A stretch of DNA of 64,000 bases, taken from an uncultured bacterium (lineage in GTDB: Bacteria; Bacteroidota; Bacteroidia; Bacteroidales; Bacteroidaceae). Within the stretch, counting starts at the first letter, position 1. Every line of letters begins with the position of its first letter. This document shows positions 1-8,182 of this stretch, in pieces. The notes under the pieces were generated by a model, which made no database searches, was not told the DNA's origin, and worked only from the letters and a program-made list of their open reading frames with translations. The translations under genes were made by a program, and so were the position numbers. The stretch is from positions 124,001-188,000 of the forward strand of contig CAJMPR010000004.1 in the NCBI GenBank assembly GCA_905215345.1, given 5' to 3'.

Positions 1-381
1 CAAGAAACCCACATCGAGTAACGTCCCGATGCCCATAAAGACGAAACAGGCTATCAACCCGTTACTGAAGGTCAGCGTATATACGGGTTGCAAAAAGTCT
101 ATCTGCATGGTATTCATTAACTCATCCGTATCCGAAAGCATCGGGTCCAGAAAAAGGTTACCCAGTGTTCCGTCGGGCATGATGAGGGTACCGCAGTTGA
201 TGGCAACCATACCAAGTCCCATAGGAATCATTACCATAGGCTCAAGAACTCCTTTCCATCCCAGGTAGATAAGTAAAAGTCCTAATGCCACTAAAAACAT
301 ACGGGCTGAGGCAAGTAACCAGCCGCTTTCTATCATTGTTCCGAATCCTTGAAACAAACTTGCAAAGTCTATATTTTCCAT
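1..381 (-). CDS. Sodium-translocating decarboxylase, beta subunit (partial)
   Basis: This is the N-terminal 127 residues of a membrane protein that continues past base 1. The translation begins MENIDFASLFQGFGTMIES and contains hydrophobic segments plus conserved-looking stretches such as YLGWKGVLEPMVMIPMGLGM and NCGTLIMPDGTLGNLF. These match the start of the OadB/MmdB/GcdB family, the integral membrane subunit that couples decarboxylation of a biotin-bound carboxyl group to sodium export. The ATG lies seven bases after the stop of an OadG-like gene, which supports a decarboxylase operon read on the minus strand. Whether the substrate is oxaloacetate or methylmalonyl-CoA cannot be decided here; Bacteroides are known for the methylmalonyl-CoA type in propionate formation. 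Family assignment is confident; the C-terminal part is outside the window. Confidence 0.85.
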   Translation of the reverse strand, partial: MENIDFASLFQGFGTMIESGWLLASARMFLVALGLLLIYLGWKGVLEPMVMIPMGLGMVAINCGTLIMPDGTLGNLFLDPMLSDTDELMNTMQIDFLQPVYTLTFSNGLIACFVFMGIGTLLDVGFL

Positions 382-388
382 AATCTAA

Positions 389-826
389 TTATTTTGCGTT
401 GTCAGCTGATTTGTTTGAACGTAATTTCTTTCGCTCGTTGTGAACTTCTTCTTCTTTCTGCAAATACACGGCATGTGTATCGTCTGAATAATAATAATCG
501 AAGAGGCTGGCATTCGGGATACCCGGGCTTACGCCATGATAATACCCGCAATAATCTCCCGGGTTGCGGTTGATACCCCGGCTGAAGTCTTCACGCTTAT
601 CACTGTGATGTCCTTCTTCGGGAAAGTTTTCGTGAAACATAACGAGTTCCACCTTCTGGCGTATTTTCTTGAAACGCCGCAGGCGGAGCAGTTCTTTCTG
701 GTGCGAACTGTGAAACTCTAAAGAGTCGGCGGCAAGGGCAATCATCTTGATAATGAAAGCCACAAAGAAACCGATGGCGAACGTAAGCCCCATCATTTCG
801 AGGGTTGCTAATAATAAACTGAGCAT
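389..826 (-). CDS. OadG-like small subunit of the sodium pump decarboxylase
   Basis: The 145-residue product begins with one membrane helix (about residues 5-33) containing GLTFAIGFFVAFIIKMIALA, followed by a long hydrophilic, charged tail rich in Lys, Glu and His. One helix plus a polar tail is the plan of the gamma subunit (OadG), which anchors and assembles the decarboxylase complex. The gene sits directly upstream of the beta subunit with a seven-base gap, so the two are probably co-translated. The tail is longer than that of the classic ~80-residue OadG proteins and shows no motif I recognise. The role is therefore inferred mainly from topology and position. Confidence 0.6.
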   Translation of the reverse strand: MLSLLLATLEMMGLTFAIGFFVAFIIKMIALAADSLEFHSSHQKELLRLRRFKKIRQKVELVMFHENFPEEGHHSDKREDFSRGINRNPGDYCGYYHGVSPGIPNASLFDYYYSDDTHAVYLQKEEEVHNERKKLRSNKSADNAK

Positions 827-926
827 AATTATAGTGTTAAAGAGTTATTGTTACAAACAATAGTGTAGTGAAAGATAGGCAGGAAGCATATCTTTGATGA
901 TGATTCGACAATAAGTTACTTTAAGG

Positions 927-1373
927 TCAAATCAGGATATGGGCTAATGCGTAGATATAATATCCGTAGGAATAACGGATAGCGTTAGGAGTGAAAGACT
1001 GGGTAGAATTGAATAGAACAGACAACTGGCCGGCAAGCGAATGTTGTAGTTGTCCCGCCGGCAGATGCAGTTTTATTTTAAGTAATTTAGAGGAAGCATT
1101 GTTATGCGTGTACGAGCTGGTCGGACAAAGCGCATTATTGATTCTGCTGTCGCTTTTTCCATCATTGAAGTGTGAATGGAGGGGAATAGGAGATGTATAT
1201 TCCGTTGAAGCAGAAAATGAACAGTCTGAATTGATATAGGCGTTTACTACTCCTGTCTGACTCCCGGCATAAGCCCGTAAGTCCGACTGTTCTTCGTGGG
1301 AAACGGTAATTAAACCTACACAAAGGAAGAACAATAGCAATATGCCAAACAGATGTTTCATCATAGCGTACAA
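927..1373 (-). CDS. Hypothetical secreted protein, 148 aa
   Basis: The product has a hydrophobic N-terminal segment (MKHLFGILLLFFLCVGLITV, from residue 5) that resembles a signal peptide, followed by about 120 residues rich in Ser, Asn and Tyr with three cysteines. I do not recognise a family. Translation may begin at Met1, Met4 or Met5; Met5 gives the more normal signal peptide. The gene stands alone between the decarboxylase genes and the LytTR gene, with about 100 non-coding bases on the side facing the decarboxylase genes. It could be a genus-specific envelope protein. The chance that it is a spurious frame is real but is lowered by the well-formed signal sequence. Confidence 0.5.
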   Translation of the reverse strand: MYAMMKHLFGILLLFFLCVGLITVSHEEQSDLRAYAGSQTGVVNAYINSDCSFSASTEYTSPIPLHSHFNDGKSDSRINNALCPTSSYTHNNASSKLLKIKLHLPAGQLQHSLAGQLSVLFNSTQSFTPNAIRYSYGYYIYALAHILI

Positions 1374-1456
1374 AGTAACAATTGACTTTGCATAAAGTTA
1401 CATTTTCGCGCTATAATTTAGTAATTATTATATCTTGCTTGACAGGGCCAAGAAGT

Positions 1457-2260
1457 TTATATTCCTAATCGTTCTTTCAATAAGCGATAGCCGCTGAGAC
1501 TTACCCTTAGTTTGACGCCGTTTTTTAATAACAACTGGTAGGTTTCTTTACCGAATAATTCTACCCGGGATATCTGTGTTACATTAACAATAGTGGAACG
1601 GTGGATACGTACAAAGTTATTGGCAGGTAAATGTGTCTCCAAATACTTCATCGTCTGTTCCTTGATATATTCTCCAGATGGAGTTACCAAAGTGGTGTAG
1701 TCTCCACAAGCCTGGATATACAACAGTTCCTCCACTTTGATGATATGGATTCGTGAACCGTCCTTTACCGTGATACGGTCCATACGTTCTTCTTCGGGTG
1801 GAGTGGTGGTCTTTTCTTCTTCAGCGACGATGAACTCTGTTTCTTGTGCTGAGGCGTCTTCTGCAATCTGTAGGTGATACCACAATATGACAGCTATCCA
1901 GGCCGGTATGCCGAATAGAAGCCGGAAAGGTATGGTCGGTACAAAAGGGATGTAGGATATACCTATAATCTTTACCATGATATCACATACCATAAAACTC
2001 CCTGCCAGCCAGAATAAGATTCCTATAATAATGGTGATAGCGCTGGTTTTCGGTATGGATACAATACCTACAACGAACCAAGCCAGGTATGTCAAAGCCA
2101 TGAACCATCCGACCGTCGTAACTCCATCTATTGCGGCGGGTAGCCAGTCGGCTTTGGCATACCACAGCAGCAGGATTGTCTGGGCAATTATCAGAAGCAA
2201 TGCCGATGCAAAGGCCGGAATCCATCGATAAGGATAATCTGTTATCGGATGTGCTTTCAT
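1457..2260 (-). CDS. Membrane-anchored LytTR-type transcription regulator
   Basis: A 267-residue protein with four predicted membrane helices in its first ~140 residues, an acidic linker (about 140-160, rich in Glu and Thr), and a C-terminal LytTR DNA-binding domain (about 165-265). Typical LytTR features are seen: LLYIQACGDYTTLVTPSG and FVRIHRSTIVNVTQI. There is no receiver domain, so it is not a classic AlgR/AgrA response regulator but a one-component membrane regulator. It starts three bases after the stop of the LiaF-like gene upstream, so the two are almost certainly co-transcribed and probably work together in sensing envelope state. Start and domain calls are firm; the signal and target genes are unknown. 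Confidence 0.85.
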   Translation of the reverse strand: MKAHPITDYPYRWIPAFASALLLIIAQTILLLWYAKADWLPAAIDGVTTVGWFMALTYLAWFVVGIVSIPKTSAITIIIGILFWLAGSFMVCDIMVKIIGISYIPFVPTIPFRLLFGIPAWIAVILWYHLQIAEDASAQETEFIVAEEEKTTTPPEEERMDRITVKDGSRIHIIKVEELLYIQACGDYTTLVTPSGEYIKEQTMKYLETHLPANNFVRIHRSTIVNVTQISRVELFGKETYQLLLKNGVKLRVSLSGYRLLKERLGI

Positions 2261-2263
2261 ACG

Positions 2264-3037
2264 TCAATCTTTAATCTCCAGTCCGCCAAAAGATATACTT
2301 CCCCTAATTACTAATATACACTCCTGATTCGTCTTCGCTCCTTGCCATCGTTTGTCTTCACAACCTCCAAAGAAAGCATTACATTTAATGATTACTTTCC
2401 AGTCGGCGGGTATAAAGAGTTCTATTCCTCCGCAACTGCAATCCAAGTCTATGTAAGTCTCTCCGGGAGCGATATGCGTGTGGCGCAGGTCAATTGTGGT
2501 TCCTCCGAAAGAAGTACGGATACTTGCTCCTTTGAAGAGATCGTCCAGCACTACATGGCGTACGGCGCCAAAAGTATTATTGGAATGCAGAAAGCCATTT
2601 TCTGATTCACACTGCTGGTTTTCGACATTACCTGGCGTTGGAGGGAAGTTATGCCTTTTTCGCATTTGTTCGCTCATATGCTGTTTGATCCAACGTTCCT
2701 TTTTATTGTTTCTTGTGAGGAAGAGGATACCACCCAGTATCAAAGCTAATGGCCAGACCATTGCTTGTGAATTTTCCGGTAACCATGAAAGTCCGCCAAT
2801 CAGGAAGTAAGCACCTATTAGCAGCAAGATACCACCACCAATGTAGTGGCGGTGTGCCATTGTATACACACCTATTATAATAAGCAAGCTTTGCCAGGAT
2901 ACCAGGATATCGAACAATTCATAAGTTATCCAACCCATATTGCGGGCAAACAATAATACTCCTGAAAGGATAAAAAGTGAAGCTATCAATACTTTGCCAT
3001 AGCTTGCATGCGACGGGAATTTCTGCTTTTCTTCCAT
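2264..3037 (-). CDS. LiaF-like / YvqF-type membrane protein
   Basis: A 257-residue protein with four membrane helices in the first ~125 residues (the LiaF transmembrane or DUF5668 type), a basic linker, then a soluble C-terminal domain of about 90 residues with repeated glycine-rich beta strands (FGGTTIDLRH, CSCGGIELFIPADW, ISFGGLEIKD). This is the layout of the 'cell wall-active antibiotics response' LiaF/VraT family, which in Firmicutes modulates a sensor kinase reacting to envelope stress. Here the partner is the membrane LytTR protein that follows after three bases. Function as a modulator of that regulator is an inference from the conserved pairing, not shown by the sequence itself. Confidence 0.8.
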   Translation of the reverse strand: MEEKQKFPSHASYGKVLIASLFILSGVLLFARNMGWITYELFDILVSWQSLLIIIGVYTMAHRHYIGGGILLLIGAYFLIGGLSWLPENSQAMVWPLALILGGILFLTRNNKKERWIKQHMSEQMRKRHNFPPTPGNVENQQCESENGFLHSNNTFGAVRHVVLDDLFKGASIRTSFGGTTIDLRHTHIAPGETYIDLDCSCGGIELFIPADWKVIIKCNAFFGGCEDKRWQGAKTNQECILVIRGSISFGGLEIKD

Positions 3038-3178
3038 TATTTCTGTTTTTAAGATTTAATGGCTCAAAGGTAAGCAGATTCTTCGTTTTGCCCTATGCTT
3101 TTCAGATGATTACAGTCAGAAAAGCGGTGAATGCCGGATATAAGTCGGTGAATCCGGAGTGGAAAACATCACTTCCGG

Positions 3179-4180
3179 CTAAGCACCGGCGTATATCAGA
3201 AAGCCTAATCCTATGACAAACAAGATAAACATGGCAGTATTCAGCCGATTGGAAATTCGGGGTGCACCTTTAAACTCCCGCCAGATTAGGATACCCCACA
3301 TTGCGGAAACCAATGTAGCTCCTTGGCCGAGCCCATAGGAGATAGCTGCTCCTGCTTTCTCGGATGCAATCATGCTGAAAGACTGTCCCACACACCATAT
3401 AATACCCCCGAGAATGCCGACCAAGTGGGTAGCGGTGGTTCCTTTGAAGTAGTCTTTCATGAATACAGGTTTACCTTCTACCGGATACTTCATTGCGATG
3501 GAATTGAAAATAAAGTTGCTGAGAAAAACTCCTACGGAAAAGATAAATACAGCAGTATAAGGGGTTAATTTGCCTGCTTGGGGAGAAGCGAAGTTCGTTA
3601 AATCCATGGATGAGGCGACAAAGCGGTAAAAAAATGACATGATTACACCGGCAATGATTGAAATAATGATGCCTTTGGTGGTCAGATCCTTTTGTCCGTT
3701 TTTTGCCTTTTTATAAGCTAAGCCATTTAAGATGATGGCAACAGTAATCAGCAGAACGCCGATGAAAATATAAGTAGGTTCTCCTTTGGCTGCACCAAAA
3801 TAGTTAATCAATACTCCTAAAACCAACGCCAGTCCTATTCCTACAGGAAATGCCACCGACATGCCGCTAAGGGCAATAGCGGCAGAAAGTAGTATGTTGG
3901 CGGCATTAAAGATAACACCTCCTAAAAAGGCACAGAAAAGACTGTTCCCATCTGCTTGCAGCAAGTCTGCGATGAACCCGCGTCCTTCCGTTCCTATACT
4001 TCCCAAAGTAAAGGCTGACAGGATAGAAAAGAGTAATACTCCTAATACATAGTCCCAGTAAAAAAATTCATAACGCCATGTTTTTGCCGCTAACTTCTGG
4101 GTGTTGCCCCAAGAACCCCAGCAAAGCATGGTAACAAAGCAGAATAGTATGGCTATTGAATAATTTTGTATGATGAACAT
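3179..4180 (-). CDS. Sugar permease of the GRP/RbsU-RhaT superfamily
   Basis: A 333-residue very hydrophobic protein with about ten membrane helices, belonging to the drug/metabolite transporter superfamily branch that carries sugars (glucose/ribose GRP family, related to RhaT). Recognisable stretches are the N-terminal MLCWGSWGNTQKLA and the internal GMSVAFPVGIGLALVLG. It lies directly downstream of a ribokinase-like gene on the same strand with a 50-base gap, so it is the likely importer of the sugar that the kinase phosphorylates, probably ribose or a related pentose or nucleoside-derived sugar. Specificity cannot be read from the sequence. Confidence 0.8.
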   Translation of the reverse strand: MFIIQNYSIAILFCFVTMLCWGSWGNTQKLAAKTWRYEFFYWDYVLGVLLFSILSAFTLGSIGTEGRGFIADLLQADGNSLFCAFLGGVIFNAANILLSAAIALSGMSVAFPVGIGLALVLGVLINYFGAAKGEPTYIFIGVLLITVAIILNGLAYKKAKNGQKDLTTKGIIISIIAGVIMSFFYRFVASSMDLTNFASPQAGKLTPYTAVFIFSVGVFLSNFIFNSIAMKYPVEGKPVFMKDYFKGTTATHLVGILGGIIWCVGQSFSMIASEKAGAAISYGLGQGATLVSAMWGILIWREFKGAPRISNRLNTAMFILFVIGLGFLIYAGA

Positions 4181-4230
4181 AAGGCTATTGTATTAAATGG
4201 TTCGTAGAACTCTTTTCTTCTTATCTTATA

Positions 4231-5148
4231 TCAGAGATTAAACATCTCTACTTCCTTTCTATAAGGTGCGGATGATTGTGCCCCGGCTCTTGTTACGGCG
4301 ATTGCCGACGCTTTACATGCAAAACGGGCGGCTTCTATCCAGCCATGTCCTTCGGCAATTGCAACGGCCAAAGCACCATTGAATATATCACCGGCGGCAG
4401 TGGTATCTATGGCTTTTACTTTATAGGCAGGTACTAACTCACAAATGCTGCCGGTATATACCAAAGCACCCTGGGACCCCATTGTTATGATTACGTTCTC
4501 TACTCCCTTGGCTCTTATCAGAGATGCGGCTTTGATGGCTGTTTCCATATCGGTAATTTTCTGTCCTGTGATAAGTTCCGCTTCTGTTTCGTTGGGCGTA
4601 ATCAGATAAAGAAATTTTAACAACTCCTCAGACAGAGGTTGAGCAGGAGCGGGATTCAAAATGACTTTCTTATTTTGTTTCTTGGCTGTTCGGGCGACAT
4701 ACTCCACAGTATTCATCGGAATTTCCAATTGTAACAGGATGATCTCTGCCTCATTAATGGCACTTTGGGCACTTGCCAAGTCATCGGGGGTAAGGTTCAT
4801 GTTAGCTCCGGAGGCAACCGTGATACAGTTCTCGGCTTTATTATCTACGGTAATCATAGCGATTCCCGATGGCTGCTCTGCATCAAAGAATATATGGGAA
4901 ACATCTATCCCTTCATCTTCGAACAATTGTTTGGACTGGTATCCGAATACATCCTTACCGATTTTACAAATAAATGTGACTTTCCCGTCCAAACGGGCGA
5001 TAGCTACCGCTTGATTGGCTCCTTTACCTCCCGGATTCATAAAGAAAGTTCCTCCTAATATAGTTTCTCCCGGTACCGGCAGATGATCCGTCTGGATTAC
5101 CATGTCCGTATTTGAACTGCCTACGACTAATATTCTACGTTGTTTCAT
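4231..5148 (-). CDS. rbsK: Ribokinase (PfkB family)
   Basis: A PfkB-family kinase of about 305 residues. It has the N-terminal sugar-binding signature (VVGSSNTDMVIQTDHLPVPGE and GGKGANQAVA) and the C-terminal catalytic signature DTTAAGDIFNGAL, whose Asp is the general base of the family. Ribokinase makes ribose-5-phosphate from ribose and ATP in the cytoplasm. I place the start at the Met of MKQRRILVV (base 5148) rather than eight codons upstream, since the family begins there. The neighbouring permease gene fits a sugar uptake and phosphorylation pair. A role on deoxyribose or another pentose remains possible. Confidence 0.85.
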   Translation of the reverse strand: MKQRRILVVGSSNTDMVIQTDHLPVPGETILGGTFFMNPGGKGANQAVAIARLDGKVTFICKIGKDVFGYQSKQLFEDEGIDVSHIFFDAEQPSGIAMITVDNKAENCITVASGANMNLTPDDLASAQSAINEAEIILLQLEIPMNTVEYVARTAKKQNKKVILNPAPAQPLSEELLKFLYLITPNETEAELITGQKITDMETAIKAASLIRAKGVENVIITMGSQGALVYTGSICELVPAYKVKAIDTTAAGDIFNGALAVAIAEGHGWIEAARFACKASAIAVTRAGAQSSAPYRKEVEMFNL

Positions 5149-5245
5149 GACATTGAATTTTATATCAATCAAAGAAACAGAAAAAAGAGATATTTAGTTC
5201 TGCCGGGATGAGTAGAAAATTTGAAAGAACTTTATAGCGGTAGAA

Positions 5246-5284
5246 ACAAAAAAGGCTCCATTCCATATAGAATGAGCCTTTTAT
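5246..5284 (-). terminator. Rho-independent terminator after the tRNA
   Basis: The sequence forms a hairpin with arms AAAGGCTC (5251-5258) and GAGCCTTT (5274-5281), extended by ATTC/GAAT inside. On the minus strand it is followed by a run of T. It begins a few bases past the 3' end of the tRNA, so it most likely ends the tRNA transcript. Confidence 0.8.
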
Positions 5285-5287
5285 TTG

Positions 5288-5361
5288 TGGACCAGCCTGG
5301 GCTTGAACCAGGGACCTCCAGATTATGAGTCTGTTGCTCTAACCAACTGAGCTACAAGTCC
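5288..5361 (-). tRNA. tRNA with CAU anticodon (tRNA-Met)
   Basis: Read on the minus strand the 74 bases give a cloverleaf: acceptor GGACTTG with CTGGTCC (one T-T mismatch), a D-arm TAGCTCAGTTGGTTAGAGCA, an anticodon loop with CAT between ACAGA and TCTGG-type stems, and a T-arm containing GGTTCAAGCCC. The 3' CCA is not encoded. The first base pair is G-C, unlike an initiator tRNA, so this is probably the elongator tRNA-Met. A tRNA-Ile in which the C is later modified to lysidine also carries CAU and cannot be excluded. Confidence 0.9.
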
Positions 5362-5442
5362 GGTGTATCCTTATCTTGGATAGCGGGGACAAAAGTAGTA
5401 TTTTCTATTGAAATATACAAGGCTTTCTTCCTATTTCTGTGT

Positions 5443-5754
5443 TTAAAACTTATAAGTTCGTTTAGGATTCTTGGGAAACCAACCTTTCTTCACCCTATCT
5501 TCCTGCTCAAAGATTTCCTTGATGGTCCAGAACGAGGAGAATGCAAATACTCCCAATAGCGAAGCAATCATAATATTTTCTATACATAACGAAGCGACAA
5601 TACCGCCTATTCCTAATACCAGGAAAATCCACCAACATTTGGTTCCCCAGTAATATTCGGATTTTACCACTATAGGGTGGAAGATGCCTATGATAAGAAA
5701 TGTACAGATACCGATAACAAGTCCTGAAAGATGATATTCGTTTAAGAAATCCAT
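5443..5754 (-). CDS. Small membrane protein, DUF4491-like
   Basis: A 103-residue protein with three hydrophobic helices (about residues 10-28, 40-58 and 62-80) and a basic C-terminal tail ending PKNPKRTYKF. Its length, the motif HPIVVKSEYYWGTKCWW and the topology match DUF4491, a family of small membrane proteins common in Bacteroidales with no known function. It lies alone between the tRNA and the Lrp gene and shows no operon partner. Confidence 0.7.
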   Translation of the reverse strand: MDFLNEYHLSGLVIGICTFLIIGIFHPIVVKSEYYWGTKCWWIFLVLGIGGIVASLCIENIMIASLLGVFAFSSFWTIKEIFEQEDRVKKGWFPKNPKRTYKF

Positions 5755-5764
5755 ATTTATTGAG

Positions 5765-5870
5765 GTGTTAAAGTGATAGGGTGATAAGATGATAGAATGA
5801 TAAGATGATAGAATGATAGTATATATAATGTTATATCATCTTATCACCCTACCATCTTATTGCTTTATCC
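5765..5870. repeat. Short-word repeats forming an inverted repeat
   Basis: The gap upstream of the DUF4491 gene holds about five copies of words such as GATAAGATGATAGAAT, followed after an AT-rich centre by the complementary words ATCATCTTATCACC. Together they can fold into a long imperfect hairpin. It lies between two minus-strand genes and may end the Lrp transcript. A very similar word set occurs at 6440-6575. Confidence 0.6.
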
Positions 5871-5881
5871 CCTTATTTATC

Positions 5882-6346
5882 TTATTTCTCCGGACAAATA
5901 GGAATCTCTTTCTTTATGCTCTGTTCTAATGAGATTAGAGTTTCTGTAGCGGTAACACCGGGGATTTCCTGCATTTTGTTATTCAGCAAGTCCATCAGAT
6001 GTTCATTGTCGCGTGCATATACTTTAGTCAGCATAGTATACGGACCGGTGGTAAAATGACATTCCACAATTTCAGGAATCTTCTGCATCTCAGCAACAAC
6101 GGCTTTGTACATAGAACCTTTCTCCAGTTTGATTCCCACGTATGTGCAAGTTCTGTATCCCAGTGATTTGGGATTTACATGATAGCCGGAACCAACAATA
6201 ACACCCAAGTCAATCAGACGCTGTACGCGTTGATGAATGGCGGCACGTGATACGCCGCATTCAGCAGCTACATCCTTAAAGGGAATACGGGCATTTTGGG
6301 AAATAATTTCCAGAATCTGCCGGTCAAGATTGTCTATTTTTTCCAT
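5882..6346 (-). CDS. Lrp/AsnC-family transcription regulator
   Basis: A 154-residue protein with an N-terminal winged helix-turn-helix (IDNLDRQILEIISQNARIPF, then SRAAIHQRVQRL at about residues 33-44) and a C-terminal ligand-sensing RAM domain of about 80 residues. These proteins form octamers that bind DNA and respond to amino acids. Bacteroides genomes carry several; this single gene gives no clue to its effector. A TATATTTG box on the minus strand at 6389-6396 is a good candidate for its -7 element. Confidence 0.9.
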   Translation of the reverse strand: MEKIDNLDRQILEIISQNARIPFKDVAAECGVSRAAIHQRVQRLIDLGVIVGSGYHVNPKSLGYRTCTYVGIKLEKGSMYKAVVAEMQKIPEIVECHFTTGPYTMLTKVYARDNEHLMDLLNNKMQEIPGVTATETLISLEQSIKKEIPICPEK

Positions 6347-6388
6347 AATAGTAAATAAGTAAAGTTCTTGTTGTTATCAAATAGTAAG

Positions 6389-6396
6389 CAAATATA
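6389..6396 (-). promoter_or_regulatory. Candidate Bacteroides -7 box for the Lrp gene
   Basis: Minus-strand TATATTTG fits the Bacteroides consensus TAnnTTTG and lies about 43 bases before the Lrp start codon. I see no clear TTTG element at the -33 position, so the call rests on one box. Confidence 0.5.
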
Positions 6397-6439
6397 GAAC
6401 TTTATTTTAATTTATCTATGAAAGGGAAGGGAAAAATGA

Positions 6440-6575
6440 ATAAAAGTGATAAAGTGGTAAGATGATAAGCTGATGGAGTGATAAAATGATGGGGTGATAG
6501 AGCGGTGAGAAGTGGTAGGGGATAAAATGAAAAAGTGGCAGAATGACATAATCACTCTACCACTTTATCGCTTTA
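6440..6575. repeat. GTGATAAAATGAT-type word repeats with inverted partner
   Basis: About ten copies of degenerate 7-9 base words (GTGATAAAGTGGTAAGATGAT and similar) run in one direction, then the complementary words CACTCTACCACTTTATCGC close the region. The whole can form a large hairpin downstream of the first FKBP gene, where it could end transcription. It belongs to the same repeat style as 5765-5870. Confidence 0.6.
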
Positions 6576-6587
6576 TAACGTTTTCAG

Positions 6588-7451
6588 TTATTTTTCGATG
6601 TCAACCAATTCTACTTCGAAAATCAAAGTAGAGAACGGTTTGATCTGACCACCGGTTTCTCTTGCGCCATAAGCCAAATCCTGCGGGATGTAAAGTTCCC
6701 ACTTAGAACCTACAGGCATCATAGTAAGAGCTTCTGTCCAGCCTTTGATAACTTGGTTAGCGCGGAAAGTTGCAGGCTCGTTACGTTTATAAGAGCTATC
6801 GAATTCAGTGCCGTCAATCAAAGTACCTTTGTAATTCACTTTCACTTTGCTGCTGTCAGCAGGGATAGCACCTGTACCTTTGGTGATGATTTTGTACTGC
6901 AAACCACTCGGAGTTGTTACAACACCTTCCTTAGTTTTGTTTTCAGCAAGGAATTTCTCACCGGCAGCTTTGTTATCAGCATATTTCTTTTCAGTAGCTT
7001 TTTCCTTTACTGCTTCCATCTGAGTCTGCATGAAAGTTTGAGCTTCTTCTTTAGTCATAAGACCTTTGCCTGCAATACCTGCAAGGAAACCTGCCAACAG
7101 GTTCTCGCGGCTGATAGTCTGTGTAGAGTCACCACCAAAGATTTGTTGGTTGAAACCTTCTACCCATTGTTTGCTGACCATTTGGCCAACTTGAAGACCT
7201 TGCATGTAAGCAGCGTCTTTCTTGTCGATTTTCTTTGCACCTTCATTGAAACCTTTGATGAATTCTGCCATCTGGGTAGAGTCGATACCTTGTTGTGCAA
7301 GATATTGATCCAAACCTTCGGTACGTGCCATACCGATAGCATAAGACAATGAATCGAGGTCTGTTTTCAGACTTGCTTTCGGGCTTTGTGCAGTACAAGA
7401 TGCCAAGCCGGCAGCTACTGCAAGAGCCATGATAAATGTTACTTTTTTCAT
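6588..7451 (-). CDS. FKBP-type peptidyl-prolyl isomerase, lipoprotein
   Basis: A 287-residue protein with a lipoprotein signal (LAVAAGLASC, Cys about 19), an N-terminal dimerisation region (about 35-160) typical of FkpA/Mip proteins, and a C-terminal FKBP domain (about 180-287) with VKVNYKGTLIDGTEFDSS and ELYIPQDLAYGAR. It should catalyse cis-trans isomerisation of proline bonds in envelope proteins. It follows the second FKBP gene by 14 bases, forming a two-gene operon. It is the larger, clearly lipid-anchored member of the pair. Confidence 0.92.
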   Translation of the reverse strand: MKKVTFIMALAVAAGLASCTAQSPKASLKTDLDSLSYAIGMARTEGLDQYLAQQGIDSTQMAEFIKGFNEGAKKIDKKDAAYMQGLQVGQMVSKQWVEGFNQQIFGGDSTQTISRENLLAGFLAGIAGKGLMTKEEAQTFMQTQMEAVKEKATEKKYADNKAAGEKFLAENKTKEGVVTTPSGLQYKIITKGTGAIPADSSKVKVNYKGTLIDGTEFDSSYKRNEPATFRANQVIKGWTEALTMMPVGSKWELYIPQDLAYGARETGGQIKPFSTLIFEVELVDIEK

Positions 7452-7465
7452 TTTGCTTTAATTGT

Positions 7466-8059
7466 TTATTTATTTAAAACTTTCAATAGTTCTACTTCAA
7501 ATACCAATGTGCTGTGAGGGGGAATCATTTCGCCTGCTCCCTGTGCACCGTAAGCCAGTTCGCTGGGGATATAGAGTTTCCACTTGGCGCCTTCGGGCAT
7601 CAGTTGCAAGGCTTCCACCCATCCGGGGATTACCTGATTCACGCCGAACGTGGCGGGTTGTCCGCGCTTGATGGAGCTGTCGAACAGGGTTCCGTCTATC
7701 AGCGTACCTTCGTAGTGGCATTCCACTTGGTCGGTAGCTTTGGCGTACGTGCCGGTGCGGCCTTCGTTGATTACTTCGTATTGCAGTCCGCTGGGCAAGG
7801 TAACCACGCCCGGACGCTTTCGGTTTTCTTCAAGGAACTTCTTGCCCTGCTCAATGTTGGCGGCGCTCATTTTCTGTTCCAGTTCTTTGAAGTATTCGTT
7901 TACTATATCACGGGCTTCCGTGTGGCTGATAGCCGTGGGGTTACCGCTGAGCACGTCGCCGATGGCTTGTGCGAAGTCGTTCACGTTGATGCTTTTGGCA
8001 CCCATGCCAAGCAGGTTCTGGCCTATGCCCAGGCCGATGGCGTAACTGAATTTGTCCAT
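7466..8059 (-). CDS. FKBP-type peptidyl-prolyl isomerase
   Basis: A 197-residue protein with the same two parts as its neighbour: an N-terminal helical region (about 1-85, starting MDKFSYAIGLGIGQNLLGMG) and an FKBP domain (about 90-197) with VECHYEGTLIDGTLFDSS and YIPSELAYGAQGAG. Unlike its neighbour it has no signal peptide or lipobox, so it is probably cytoplasmic. It is the first gene of the pair; a good promoter lies just upstream. Its base composition is noticeably more GC-rich than that of the downstream FKBP gene. Confidence 0.9.
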   Translation of the reverse strand: MDKFSYAIGLGIGQNLLGMGAKSINVNDFAQAIGDVLSGNPTAISHTEARDIVNEYFKELEQKMSAANIEQGKKFLEENRKRPGVVTLPSGLQYEVINEGRTGTYAKATDQVECHYEGTLIDGTLFDSSIKRGQPATFGVNQVIPGWVEALQLMPEGAKWKLYIPSELAYGAQGAGEMIPPHSTLVFEVELLKVLNK

Positions 8060-8079
8060 AAAAATATATTAATGAGTGG

Positions 8080-8109
8080 CAAAAGTACGTTTTTTATTTG
8101 AATGACAAT
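8080..8109 (-). promoter_or_regulatory. Bacteroides-type promoter of the FKBP operon
   Basis: On the minus strand TACTTTTG (8080-8087) matches the -7 consensus TAnnTTTG, and ATTG (8106-8109) lies 18 bases upstream near the expected -33 position. The distance to the first FKBP start codon is about 20 bases. Confidence 0.6.
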
Positions 8110-8182
8110 GAGTTTCGTTATTTAAAATTTCTTATAAACTCACCTTACCGTTTGTCATTCCTCCTTTCCCATCTTTCTTTTT

